Below, piece after piece: positions 25,367 to 33,671 of a stretch of DNA of 64,000 nucleotides; the first letter of the stretch is position 1, and every line of letters starts with the position of its first letter. Under the pieces are notes generated by a model. It was given only the letters and a program-made list of their open reading frames with translations, had not been told where the DNA came from and did no database searches. The position numbers were made by a program, and so were the translations under genes. Source of the stretch: Mumia sp. zg.B17 (GTDB taxonomy: Bacteria; Actinomycetota; Actinomycetes; Propionibacteriales; Nocardioidaceae); contig NZ_JAHWCI010000004.1 of assembly GCF_019550915.1 (NCBI RefSeq), forward strand, positions 52,174-116,173. Reading direction: 5' to 3'.

Positions 25367-25855
25367 TCAGCTGCCGGCGGAGTGCTGCTCCGCGGCGAGC
25401 TCGTGGTTGGCGTCGGCCACCATCAGCGTCGCGATCTCGTCCGCGAAGTCCGACACGTCGGTGAAGTTCTTGTAGACGCTGGCGAACCGCAGATAGGCGA
25501 CCTTGTCGAGCGCCTTGAGGGGCTCGAGCACGGCGAGCCCCACCTCGTGCGAGCTCACCTCCGCTCCCCCAGCCGCACGCAGCGCGTGCTCGACCTGCTG
25601 GCCGAGTCGCGCCAGGTCGTCCTCGTCCACAGGGCGGCCCTTGCACGCCTTGCGCACTCCACTCACGGCCTTGTCGCGCGAGAACGGCTCCGTGGCACCC
25701 GAGCGCTTGCACACCGTGAGCTGGATCTGCTCGACGGTCGTGAAGCGCTTGTTGCACGCGGTGCAGCTCCGGCGACGACGGATCGCTCCGCCGTCGTCGG
25801 CGACACGGCTATCGAGGACTCGGGTGTCGGTGTGCCGGCAGTACGGGCAGTGCAT
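25367..25855 (-). CDS. nrdR: Transcriptional repressor NrdR
   Basis: Begins at [17 protein letters not shown] (ATG 25855; 162 residues); the longer frame to 25918 is not needed. It has an N-terminal zinc ribbon (CPYC ... [10 protein letters not shown]) and an ATP-cone domain ([18 protein letters not shown] onward). NrdR binds ATP or dATP and represses ribonucleotide reductase genes. It is cotranscribed with nrdJ and preceded by two NrdR-like boxes. Confidence 0.96.
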   Translation of the reverse strand: MHCPYCRHTDTRVLDSRVADDGGAIRRRRSCTACNKRFTTVEQIQLTVCKRSGATEPFSRDKAVSGVRKACKGRPVDEDDLARLGQQVEHALRAAGGAEVSSHEVGLAVLEPLKALDKVAYLRFASVYKNFTDVSDFADEIATLMVADANHELAAEQHSAGS

Positions 25856-25928
25856 CCCGAGCTCCTCTCGCTGTGGACGGAATGTGGAGAACCGCCGGTC
25901 TTCTGTGGGGTTCGCCACTGGTCCTTGT

Positions 25929-25974
25929 GGACTAGATGTGGATAACTACATCCGTGTAAGTACTAGATGTAGTG
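25929..25974 (-). promoter_or_regulatory. Tandem NrdR boxes
   Basis: The motif ACTAGATGT occurs at 25931-25939 and again at 25962-25970, 31 bases apart (three helical turns), as NrdR box pairs normally are. On the coding strand the second box reads CACTACATCTAGT, close to the actinobacterial consensus I recall. They lie 76-120 bases upstream of nrdR. Confidence 0.7.
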
Positions 25975-26089
25975 GCTACCGTACGCGTCCGCCGCAAGCC
26001 CATGCAACTTATCTTCACTCCGCGGACCGACATTTCTGTCGTTGCAGGTCAGACGGTGTTTGGCGGGTACGGCGCGGCGTGTCGCATGG

Positions 26090-26329
26090 TCACACGGGGC
26101 GACGCGACCTGCGGCTGCGCATCTTGCGGACGATGACCGCCGTGTCCACGAGGGCGACGACCGCGATCACGGCCGACGCCAGGCCGAGGACGACCATCAC
26201 GTCGGTGGCATCAGGGAGCAGCAGTCCCCACAGCGCGAGCGCGGCGAAGACGACGAACCCGCCCAGGGACAGGGCGAGCCGCATGCCGTACGCGCTGAGC
26301 GCCTTCTTGGGCTCCGAGCCGGTGTGCAT
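26090..26329 (-). CDS. DUF6343-like small membrane protein
   Basis: Starts at MHTGSEPKKALSAYGMRLAL (ATG 26329), preceded by AGGAGGG; 79 residues. It has two transmembrane helices (about 18-38 and 45-66) and a basic C-terminal tail (RKMRSRRSRR). It resembles the DUF6343 family known from Streptomyces, by memory. Function unknown. It lies beyond the nrdR regulatory region, on the same strand as the metallopeptidase but in its own unit. Confidence 0.7.
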   Translation of the reverse strand: MHTGSEPKKALSAYGMRLALSLGGFVVFAALALWGLLLPDATDVMVVLGLASAVIAVVALVDTAVIVRKMRSRRSRRPV

Positions 26330-26460
26330 GAGGGACCCTCCTTCGGTGTTACCTGTACAACACCAGGGGTGCCCCGATCCATCCCTCGTACGCGTCGAGA
26401 AACAACGGTCTGACCTGCGCAAACGAGCCGGAGCGGAGCCCTCGCCACCACACGGCGCCT

Positions 26461-27195
26461 TCAGCCGACGACGCGCTCGACGGTGTCGACGAGCATCCAC
26501 GCCGCTCCCCCGGCGCATGCTGCCGTCGCGAGCCAGAACGACGCCAGCCAGATGGTGGCCGGGATCCGCGTGAGGAGCGCGAGCGCCACCGCGTCGGACT
26601 CACCGCGGCTGCGGTGCCAGGCGCGGCTGCGCCAGGTGTCGGCGAGAGTACGGAGGCCGCCGAGGAGCAGGAACGCACCGACGCCCACGGCGGCGCCGCT
26701 CTGGACGACGGGCGGAGCCCACCACCACAGGGCGGCGGAGGCGCCTGCGCACGCGAGCAGCACGAGCACGGTGAATGCGCTGCGCGCCCACAGCAGGCAG
26801 CCGACGAACACGACGGCCATCACGAACAGGCCCGGCGCCGCCCACCCCTTCACCGCCACGAGCACGGCGAGCAGTCCCGCGATCGCCGGCGCCGGGTAGC
26901 CCGCCCACGCGCACACGACCATGCCGAAGCCGCTGGCCTTGCCGCGGGTGTGGGTGACGCCGGATGCGTCGAGGCGTACGCGGAGCGCGGTCAGCTTGCG
27001 GCCGGCGAACACTCCGCCCAACGCGTGCCCGAGCTCGTGCGCGACGGTGACGACCACGCTCGTACGGCGCCACAGCGGGTTGGCGACTGCGGCGACGGCC
27101 AGGGCGAGCGCGAGGACCCACACCAGAAGGTCCGCCGAGGTGTAGGCGGCGGGGTCCACGGTCGCGAGGCGCGACGAGAAGTCGTCGGAGGTCAC
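26461..27195 (-). CDS. M50-family-like membrane metallopeptidase
   Basis: Read from GTG 27195 (244 residues; the frame extends further 5' but is shadow). It has about six transmembrane helices and the zinc motif HELGHA (VVTVAHELGHALGG, about residues 48-61) inside a helix, as in M50 site-2-protease-like proteins. The active-site Glu and both His are present. A typical second motif (D or NxxPxxxLDG) is not obvious, so it may be a minimal or inactive version, and its substrate is unknown. It is transcribed after the MmcQ/YjbR gene by 25 bases. Confidence 0.75.
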   Translation of the reverse strand: MTSDDFSSRLATVDPAAYTSADLLVWVLALALAVAAVANPLWRRTSVVVTVAHELGHALGGVFAGRKLTALRVRLDASGVTHTRGKASGFGMVVCAWAGYPAPAIAGLLAVLVAVKGWAAPGLFVMAVVFVGCLLWARSAFTVLVLLACAGASAALWWWAPPVVQSGAAVGVGAFLLLGGLRTLADTWRSRAWHRSRGESDAVALALLTRIPATIWLASFWLATAACAGGAAWMLVDTVERVVG

Positions 27196-27220
27196 CTTCC
27201 GAACCCTAGGCGTTGTGCTT

Positions 27221-27631
27221 TCACGCCTCCTGAGAGCGGGCGTCGGCCTCCGCGACGCGGCGCTTGGGGGCGATGAGCCGGAACGAGGCGTCAACGAGCT
27301 CCCTGACCTCGCTCCAGTCGACATCCGCTGCGGCGAGGTCGAGCGCGCGCCAGCCGAACGGGCCGTAGTAAGCCGGGACGAAGAACCGATCGTCGTCGTC
27401 GAGCGCAGGGAGCTCGGACTCGTCGACCTTGACGATGAGCGCACTGGGCACCTGGCGGTGCTCACCCGGGCGAAGCTTTTCGGAGCCTCCGAAGGCGGCG
27501 AAGATCTTGCCGCACCGGAACGTCGGCCGGCCGTGCGAGACGCGCTCCTCCGTACCCGGGTAGGCGAGGCAGATCTCACGCAGCTGGGCCAGGCCGGGGT
27601 CGTCGTCGCTGAACATCACCGGGTGCGCCAT
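27221..27631 (-). CDS. MmcQ/YjbR family protein
   Basis: A 136-residue protein. The signature of the family is visible: an LREICLAYPGTEERVSHGRPTFRCGKIFA stretch (ends YPGTEE and GRPTF), then VKVDESELPAL and a YYGPFGWRALDL C-terminal region. Family members have a CyaY-like fold and are annotated as DNA-binding, with the role unclear. The gene is the first of a short minus-strand unit with the M50-like protein. Confidence 0.85.
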   Translation of the reverse strand: MAHPVMFSDDDPGLAQLREICLAYPGTEERVSHGRPTFRCGKIFAAFGGSEKLRPGEHRQVPSALIVKVDESELPALDDDDRFFVPAYYGPFGWRALDLAAADVDWSEVRELVDASFRLIAPKRRVAEADARSQEA

Positions 27632-27732
27632 GAACCGAAGTCAACCATCTGCCGGGGACACCGCACGGGTCTTCCACAAGCCGTGGGACGACGCCTTCCG
27701 TGTGAACCCGCGGTGCCACTACGTTTCTCGCC

Positions 27733-28305
27733 ATGACGTACGCCCGGGCGGCCCTCGCCGGCCTTGTCCTGCTTGCGGTTGCGGGGTGCACGGGAGGCGA
27801 CCCGGCCGGCGGTGACCCGAGCGATCCGCCGTCCTCTGCCTCTCCGCGCGCGACGCCCTCCCCCACCCCGACGCTCGCCCCACCGACGATCCCGCCCGAG
27901 GCGCAAGAGTTCGGAGCGAAGGGGGCGGCGGCTTTCGTCGAGTACTGGTATGAGGCGATGCGCTATTCGGCGATGACTGGGGACAGCCAAATCCTTCTCG
28001 ACGCCTCTACCGACGAATGCGATACCTGCTCAGCAATGGCCAAGTACGACGCAGGGCTCCATGCGGCTGGCGGCGGTTACGAAGATCTTCCTTGGGAGCC
28101 CACCGTGACGGCCAGTCAAGCCGAGCGGGACTACTTCGTCGTGACGACCACCGTTGCAACCAAGCGTTATCGATACCGAAAGACCGCCGACGCTCCATGG
28201 GTCGTGGTGTCTCCAAAGGGTCGGGCACATCTTTTCCGACTTAGGAATTCTCCCTTTGGGTGGAGGGTCATCCACCTTGTCGAACAGGCAAAGGCGCCCC
28301 GGTGA
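27733..28305 (+). CDS. DUF6318-like lipoprotein
   Basis: A 190-residue lipoprotein: signal peptide with lipobox LAVAGC, a Pro/Ser/Thr-rich disordered linker (about residues 20-55), then a folded domain FVEYWYEAMRYSAMTGDSQIL ... CDTCSAMAK ... WRVIHLVEQA with a CDTC pair. This domain resembles DUF6318, known from exported actinobacterial proteins. It overlaps the following PKD-domain protein by GTGA, so the two are translationally coupled and may interact on the cell surface. Function unknown. Confidence 0.8.
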   Translation: MTYARAALAGLVLLAVAGCTGGDPAGGDPSDPPSSASPRATPSPTPTLAPPTIPPEAQEFGAKGAAAFVEYWYEAMRYSAMTGDSQILLDASTDECDTCSAMAKYDAGLHAAGGGYEDLPWEPTVTASQAERDYFVVTTTVATKRYRYRKTADAPWVVVSPKGRAHLFRLRNSPFGWRVIHLVEQAKAPR

Positions 28306-29096
28306 GCGTCGCTACAGTCCTTCTAACGCTCTCCCTAGTGATAGGTGCCAACCCACCAACGCCTACGCCCAACGACGACAGGGACGAGGTTTACCTGGAG
28401 GACGAGAAACGTGATGACCAAGCTTCCCCTCCGCCCGGAACCGTCAATCCCGCACCAGCGGCACCTACCACCGAATATCGCTGGCAGCCGATGTGCTCGC
28501 CCGGCTCCGGCAGCGACGCGACTTGCAGCCTCGCGTACGCGTGCCCCCCAGAACAGACGATGTGGAACCTCTACAGTCGACCGCCCGGCGGTACCTGGAC
28601 GATCGTTCGATCGGAATGCCGGGGTGGCCAACCCGGCGGCGCCGGCTCCGTCGCGCCGGTCATCACGCCCGGTGATGTGCTTCGCGAGGTCCGTCGCCTG
28701 CCGCTCCCGAAGGCATCGCTGAGCATCCAGCCCGCTGACCGTACCCTCGTCAACCTGGACACCGTGTTCTCGACCGTGCCACCGGCGTTCGACCGGACAG
28801 TGACGATCCTCGGTCAGCGCGTACACGTGACAGGGACCGCCAGCCGCTACACCTGGCACTTCGGCGACGGCGCGACGACCGCCACCACGGGTCCTGGTCG
28901 CCCGTATCCCGCTCTGGACGTCACCCACCGCTACGCGAAGGCCGACCGCACCCACCGCCCCCGCGTCGATGTCACCTTCACGATCAGCTACGCCGTCAGC
29001 GGTGGACCGACCCAGACGCTCGGGCAGACCATCACCACCGATGGCGTGCCCGCAGCGCTCACGACGCACGAAGCCGTGCCCGTGCTCATCGACTAA
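28302..29096 (+). CDS. Exported PKD-domain protein coupled to DUF6318 lipoprotein
   Basis: The start is GTG 28302, overlapping the previous stop as GTGA (264 residues; a start at 28260 is possible but less sensible). A short hydrophobic N-terminus (VSVATVLLTLSLVIGA) probably directs secretion. A Cys-containing middle (MCSPGSG, CSLAYACPP) precedes a PKD-like domain: GTASRYTWHFGDGATTATT, where the WHFGDG motif is diagnostic, with a final beta strand. PKD domains mediate protein or carbohydrate binding at cell surfaces. It is likely a partner of the lipoprotein. Confidence 0.75.
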   Translation: MSVATVLLTLSLVIGANPPTPTPNDDRDEVYLEDEKRDDQASPPPGTVNPAPAAPTTEYRWQPMCSPGSGSDATCSLAYACPPEQTMWNLYSRPPGGTWTIVRSECRGGQPGGAGSVAPVITPGDVLREVRRLPLPKASLSIQPADRTLVNLDTVFSTVPPAFDRTVTILGQRVHVTGTASRYTWHFGDGATTATTGPGRPYPALDVTHRYAKADRTHRPRVDVTFTISYAVSGGPTQTLGQTITTDGVPAALTTHEAVPVLID

Positions 29097-29152
29097 CCCA
29101 GAACGGACGAACGCCACGACGGTGCCGACCGCTGCCTCGTACGGTGGTCCGC

Positions 29153-29812
29153 ATGACCGCGCCGACCGAACCGTCCCACCCTTCCGAACCGTCCCACCCG
29201 ACCGACCCGTCCCACCCGACCGACCCGACCGACCCGACCGACCCGACCGAGCACCGTGAGCCCTCGATGCGCGAACGGATGCTCGCCGGCGACCTCTACG
29301 TCGCCGACGACCCGCAGCTCATCCGCGACCACGAGCGCGCTCTACGCCTCACGCACGCGATCAACACGGCTGACCCCACCGACCGCGAGCGGCGACGCGA
29401 GCTCCTGTCGGAGCTGTTCGGAGGGTTCGGCGAGGACAGTGTGATCCGACCACCGCTGCACGTCGACTACGGGCACCACACGACGATCGGAGCACGAACC
29501 TTCGCGAACTTCGGGCTCGTGATCCTCGACGTCGCGACCGTCACGATCGGTGACGACGTACAGATCGGCCCGTACGTCCAGCTGCTCGCGGCGACGCACC
29601 CGCTCGAGCCCGGCCCGCGGCGCGACAAGTGGGAGTCGGCTGCGCCGATCGTGATCGGCGACAACGTGTGGCTCGGCGGGGGCGTCATCGTCTGCCCCGG
29701 CGTCACCATCGGCCGCGACACCGTCGTCGCCGCGGGCTCGGTCGTCACGCGCGACCTCCCCGCCGGGGTCCTCGCGGCAGGCACGCCGGCCCGCGTCGTC
29801 CGCGAGCTCTGA
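29153..29812 (+). CDS. Maltose/galactoside O-acetyltransferase-like (LbH) protein
   Basis: ATG 29153 is used (219 residues); a GTG at 29144 would add three residues. The N-terminal 30 or so residues are a Pro-Thr-Asp-Ser repeat made by a DNA repeat. The catalytic part begins at MRERMLAGDLYVADDPQL and runs through a left-handed beta-helix: HTTIGARTFANF, VTIGDDVQIGPYVQLLAATHPL (contains the acceptor His), IGDNVWLGGGVIVCPGVTIG, and ends in GTPARVVREL. The family transfers acetyl from acetyl-CoA to sugar hydroxyls. Natural substrate unknown. Confidence 0.9.
   Translation: MTAPTEPSHPSEPSHPTDPSHPTDPTDPTDPTEHREPSMRERMLAGDLYVADDPQLIRDHERALRLTHAINTADPTDRERRRELLSELFGGFGEDSVIRPPLHVDYGHHTTIGARTFANFGLVILDVATVTIGDDVQIGPYVQLLAATHPLEPGPRRDKWESAAPIVIGDNVWLGGGVIVCPGVTIGRDTVVAAGSVVTRDLPAGVLAAGTPARVVREL
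29164..29250. repeat. Tandem repeat coding a Pro-Thr-Asp tail
   Basis: A 9-base unit CCGACCGAC repeats about four times at 29216-29250 (Pro-Thr-Asp), preceded by degenerate copies back to 29164 (ACCGTCCCACC variants). It encodes the repeated N-terminus of the acetyltransferase and could expand or contract in frame. Confidence 0.8.
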
Positions 29813-29838
29813 CTCGCGGACGACGCCGGTCGATGCGC

Positions 29839-31020
29839 TCAGCGCACGCGGAACCGCTTGACGACCTTCGGGCTCCAACCGCCGATGTTGTTCGCGCGGA
29901 CCGTCACGGTGAGCTTCCCGCGGCGCAAGGCCGACTTCTTCACCGTGTACGACCGCCGTCCCGGCTTCAGCGTCACTCGCTTGACCACCTTGGAGCCCTT
30001 GCGGAATACCAGCTTGTACTTCTGCACCGCTCCACCGCCGTTGTCGGCGGGCTTGGCCCAGCGCACCTTCCGCTTCGCAGCGCGTGTCTTCCCGGTGACC
30101 CGCACCGAGCGCACGGCCGAGGGTCGCTTCGGGAACATCGTCGAGAACACCTGGATCGCCCGCGACCCACGGGTCGTGACGATCCGACCGTTCAGTGCGA
30201 CGGCCGCCTCACGCGGGTTGATGCTCGCCTTCGTGCCGCGCAGCACCCGCAATGGACGGACGTTGCCGTTCGCCGTCGGAGCGAATGCGCTGATGCTCCG
30301 GCGTGCCGCGTCTGTGACGTACACCCGGTTCGCCGCGTCGACGTCGACGTGGCGCGGCGCCCTGAGGCCCGTACGAGACCCCCAGATACGCGCGGCCGGA
30401 GCGACGTCGCCCGTCGCGCCGGGCGCGAACCCGAGCACGCCGTTGGCAGTCACCGCCCAGATCCAGCCCCGTCCGTCCAGGGCGACGTCCCGCACGCCAC
30501 CCGCGGCGGCCAACCCCGTGCGAGCGCCAGAGATGAGGCGAGAGGGCGGATCGTTGTAGGTCGCACCCGCCGGGTATACCCCCAGCGACGTCGCCGTGGC
30601 GATGAGCTGATCACCCTTCCGCGAGACGGCCAAGGCTCGGGAGCCATTCGGCGCGTGGAGGAACCTCAGATCGGGCCCCGTGAACCGTGGGCCGAACTTC
30701 GCCACGTACGTGTTGTCGTCGAAGATCGCGTTCAAGACATACGTGGAGCCTGCGGCGTCCACTGCCAGGTCGACGTTCGACTCGTGGTTTACGGAGCCCG
30801 GAGCCGGGTTCAGGACGTGAGACGGCTTGACGTTACCGTCCGCACGCGGTCCGAACACGCGTACCCGGTCGGAGAGCGCCCGCGCGACGAACGTCGTCGC
30901 GTCGGGAGCGATCCCCACCACCTGAGCGTTCTCGACCTGGGCGCGCGAGCCACCGATGACCCGGCCCGGGCCGTAGTCGACGGTGTCTGCGTCCGCGGCG
31001 CTCGCTCCTGCCACGGTCAC
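29839..31020 (-). CDS. Secreted beta-propeller/Fn3-like protein, frameshifted signal peptide
   Basis: As annotated from GTG 31020 it has 393 residues, beginning TVAGASAADADTVDY, which is only the end of a signal peptide. An ATG at 31076 in another frame encodes MRTRRSIAAAGSIVLVAAV and then a stop; removing the duplicated TG in GTGTG at about 31018-31022 joins the two. The mature part has about six propeller-like repeats of the form G(N/D)V-P-R-I-G...D-GR-YV, and a C-terminal Fn3-like domain ending GRRSYTVKKSALRRGKLTV. It is one of five paralogues. Confidence 0.7.
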   Translation of the reverse strand: MTVAGASAADADTVDYGPGRVIGGSRAQVENAQVVGIAPDATTFVARALSDRVRVFGPRADGNVKPSHVLNPAPGSVNHESNVDLAVDAAGSTYVLNAIFDDNTYVAKFGPRFTGPDLRFLHAPNGSRALAVSRKGDQLIATATSLGVYPAGATYNDPPSRLISGARTGLAAAGGVRDVALDGRGWIWAVTANGVLGFAPGATGDVAPAARIWGSRTGLRAPRHVDVDAANRVYVTDAARRSISAFAPTANGNVRPLRVLRGTKASINPREAAVALNGRIVTTRGSRAIQVFSTMFPKRPSAVRSVRVTGKTRAAKRKVRWAKPADNGGGAVQKYKLVFRKGSKVVKRVTLKPGRRSYTVKKSALRRGKLTVTVRANNIGGWSPKVVKRFRVR

Positions 31021-31076
31021 ACCGCCGCGACGAGCACGATGCTCCCCGCGGCGGCGATCGATCGTCTTGTCCTCAT
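31018..31076 (-). other. Displaced signal-peptide segment of the preceding gene
   Basis: From ATG 31076 the segment encodes MRTRRSIAAAGSIVLVAAV, then TGA. It is out of frame with the main gene because of a two-base duplication or a one-base loss. It may be a real mutation, a phase-variation event, or a sequencing error. Confidence 0.6.
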
Positions 31077-31091
31077 TCGTCTTCCCTCCCC

Positions 31092-32351
31092 CTACCGAAC
31101 CCGGAACTTCTTGACGGCCTTCGGGCTCCAGCCCTTTGCCGTCTTCGCCCGCACCGTCACGGTCAGCTTCCCGCGACGCAGCGACGACTTCCGCACCGTG
31201 TAAGACCGCCGGCCCGGCTTGAGCGTCACCCGCTTGACCACCTTCGAGCCCTTACGGAACACCACCTTGTACGAGCGGACGTCGCGGCCCCCGTCATCAG
31301 CCGGCTTCTTCCACCGCACCGTCCGCTTCTTCGCCGACGCTTTTCCTGACACCCGCACCGACCGCACCACCGACGGACGCCCCGGAAACAACGTCCGGAA
31401 CACCAGCACGTCCTCGCGCGGGAACCCGGTGACGGCCAGTCCCCCCCGACCGTCGATCGCGATCTGAGCACCCACCAGGATGGTGCTCAACCGGGAGCGC
31501 GAGCCCTCCAGCGACCGGATCGGCGTTGCCCGACCAGTGGCGTTGGCGGCGAAGACGCTGACGACCGTCCCACCTCCCTGCCCTTCGTCGTACTCCGAAG
31601 AGACGTACACACGGTCCATCCCGTCGACAGCAATATCGGTCAGGTCCCGGAAGGTGCTCGTCACCGGCGTGAAGCTGCGGAGCGGCGCAGTGTCGCCTGT
31701 CGCACCGGCCGCGAAGACCCGCAGGACGCCGCCGTCGTTGACCCATAATGCTCCCTTCGAGGTAAACGCCAGCTGCGCGAGTCCGCCTCCCAGACCGGTC
31801 CGCGGACCCACCAGACGTTGCGTCGGAGTGGCGCCCGTCGAGGCCCCCGCGGCGTAGACGGCGACCTCCCCCAGCGCATTGCGGCTCACCGCGACCTTGC
31901 CGTCCCGAGACACTGCCAGGTGTCTCGAGAACACGCCCGTCTCGAAGGTGCGGAGCGGCGCAACGTCTCCGTAGGCGTCGCGTCCGAACACCGACACACG
32001 ACCGCCGTTAGACAGCACGTAGACACGTCCTGCGCCGTCGACCCCTACGTCATCCACCTCGTCGAGGGCCGCCCTGGCGCCGCTGATGGTCCGCGTACGG
32101 TACTGCACCCCGTTGGCCGACGGCCCGAGGATCCAGATCGTGTCCGGACCGGGACGGAAGTCAGCGAGATAAAGGGTCCCGTCGGACCTCGCCGCGAGCC
32201 CCGCCGCAGAATTGAACTCAGGCACCGGCCGGATGACACGGTCAGGCCTGTAGTCCACGGTGTCCGCCGACGCTGACGTCGCGCCGAGAAGTGTTGCCCC
32301 TGCCATCGCGACCGCGGTTACTCCCACGGTCGCCGCTCTGTATGTCCTCAT
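31092..32351 (-). CDS. Secreted beta-propeller/Fn3-like protein (paralogue 2)
   Basis: A 419-residue protein with a good Sec signal peptide (MRTYRAATVGVTAVAMAGA onward, cleavage near SASA-DT). The mature part has successive blade-like repeats marked VFG..A.GDVAPLRTF, VYAAGASTGATPTQRLVG, VFAAGATGDTAPLRSF and VFAANATGRATPIRSLEG. These resemble NHL/SMP-30-type propeller blades. Then a Fn3-like domain (SVRVSGKASAKKRTVRWKKP) and a Lys/Arg-rich C-terminus (RRSYTVRKSSLRRGKLTVTV). It is 15 bases upstream of paralogue 1's start and 15 downstream of paralogue 3, so the three are one operon. Ligand unknown. Confidence 0.78.
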   Translation of the reverse strand: MRTYRAATVGVTAVAMAGATLLGATSASADTVDYRPDRVIRPVPEFNSAAGLAARSDGTLYLADFRPGPDTIWILGPSANGVQYRTRTISGARAALDEVDDVGVDGAGRVYVLSNGGRVSVFGRDAYGDVAPLRTFETGVFSRHLAVSRDGKVAVSRNALGEVAVYAAGASTGATPTQRLVGPRTGLGGGLAQLAFTSKGALWVNDGGVLRVFAAGATGDTAPLRSFTPVTSTFRDLTDIAVDGMDRVYVSSEYDEGQGGGTVVSVFAANATGRATPIRSLEGSRSRLSTILVGAQIAIDGRGGLAVTGFPREDVLVFRTLFPGRPSVVRSVRVSGKASAKKRTVRWKKPADDGGRDVRSYKVVFRKGSKVVKRVTLKPGRRSYTVRKSSLRRGKLTVTVRAKTAKGWSPKAVKKFRVR

Positions 32352-32366
32352 TCTTCCTCCCCCTGC

Positions 32367-33605
32367 TCACCGGACGCGGAAACGTTTGACGACCTTCGGG
32401 CTCCAGCCGTTGGAGGTCTTCGCCCGCACCGTCACGGTGAGCTTGCCGCGGCGCAGCGCCGACCTCTTGACGGTGTACGACCGCCGTCCCGGCTTCAGCG
32501 ACTTCGCCCGCAGCACCTTCGAGCCCTTGCGGATGACGACCCTGTACTTCTGCACCGCACGGCCACCGTCGTACGACGGCTTCTTCCACCGCACGGTCCG
32601 CTTCGCGGCCGCACCTTTGCCGGTCACACGGACCGCCCGCACCTTGGACGGCCGTGTCGGGAACAGCGTTCGCCACACGCCGATCGACCGCTTCCCGATC
32701 GACGTCACCATGTCGCCCCTCGCGCCCACCGAGAGCCCAGGGCGACGCGTGCGGGGAAGCGGCACGTTGAGCACCTTCAGCGGAGCGACGTCTCCGTTCG
32801 CTGAGGGCGCGAAGACGCTGACGCGGCCTTGCTGCAACGCGTACACTCGACCGGCCGCGTCGACGCGAGGCAGGGCTCCACGCGGGCTAAGCCCTGTTCG
32901 GGGGCCGTCGATACGCACCGCTGGAGCGACGTTTCCCCGAGCGCCCGGCGCGAACGCAACAAGAGCGGAGGACGAGATCTTCGAGGCCCAGACTCGCCCG
33001 TCGGGGCCTACGGCGAGCTGGTGTCCCTGTTCCGGGCCAACCAGTCCCGTCGCCGGTCCCTTGATCACGCGGATCGGCGTCGCTCTCCCACGGGCATTCC
33101 GGCCGTAAACCTCGATCGCGTCACCGTCCCATTTGAGGATGGCGACCTCACCGGTGGGCGAGACCGCCATCGACCCTCCCACGTCGTCGACGATGAGCCT
33201 GCGGAGCGGTGCGCGCTTGGCGAACCGCGGCGCATACACCTTGATCTCGGTGTAGTCGTCGTTCGACGCCACCACGTACACGCGGCCGACCGCGTCGGTT
33301 CCGAGTCTGGTCACCCCCTCCGAACGAGCTTCAGGGAGTTTCCTCACGAGCAGTGGTCTGGCGTTGCCGCGCGCGCCGGGGGCGAACACCCGTACTGAAG
33401 GGGGCGTCGTCTTCATGACGTAGCTCGTCCCATCGGGACCGATGGCGACGGCCTCGGCGCCGCCGACCTTCGCCCGATCCCCCCCGATGACGCGCGGCGG
33501 TGTGTCCACCGTGTCCGCCGACGCGGACAGGGAGCCGGCGAGTACGAGGCCGCCGGCCGTCATGACCGCCGCGGTAGCGGCGGTAGCTAATCGTGAGATG
33601 CGCAT
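32367..33605 (-). CDS. Secreted beta-propeller/Fn3-like protein (paralogue 3)
   Basis: A 412-residue protein, signal peptide MRISRLATAATAAVMTAG with cleavage near SASA-DT. Blade markers: VFAPGARGNARPLLV, VYAPRFAKRAPLRRL, VYGRNARGRATPIRVI, AFAPGARGNVAPAVRI and VFAPSANGDVAPLKVL. The Fn3-like domain and basic tail match the others (RRSYTVKRSALRRGKLTV). It is the first of the three tightly spaced genes; a 66-base gap separates it from the ion-channel gene upstream, so that gene may also lie in the unit. Confidence 0.78.
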   Translation of the reverse strand: MRISRLATAATAAVMTAGGLVLAGSLSASADTVDTPPRVIGGDRAKVGGAEAVAIGPDGTSYVMKTTPPSVRVFAPGARGNARPLLVRKLPEARSEGVTRLGTDAVGRVYVVASNDDYTEIKVYAPRFAKRAPLRRLIVDDVGGSMAVSPTGEVAILKWDGDAIEVYGRNARGRATPIRVIKGPATGLVGPEQGHQLAVGPDGRVWASKISSSALVAFAPGARGNVAPAVRIDGPRTGLSPRGALPRVDAAGRVYALQQGRVSVFAPSANGDVAPLKVLNVPLPRTRRPGLSVGARGDMVTSIGKRSIGVWRTLFPTRPSKVRAVRVTGKGAAAKRTVRWKKPSYDGGRAVQKYRVVIRKGSKVLRAKSLKPGRRSYTVKRSALRRGKLTVTVRAKTSNGWSPKVVKRFRVR

Positions 33606-33671
33606 GGTGCGCCCTGCTTTCGTCGTTGGAGTGAGGTGTGACCGTTTACGCGTGCGTCGAGCAGCAGACGC

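Noticed and set aside
29629..31203. A 524-codon plus-strand frame across the acetyltransferase and propeller gene
   Set aside because: It runs through two real genes in the wrong frame and has no recognisable motif.
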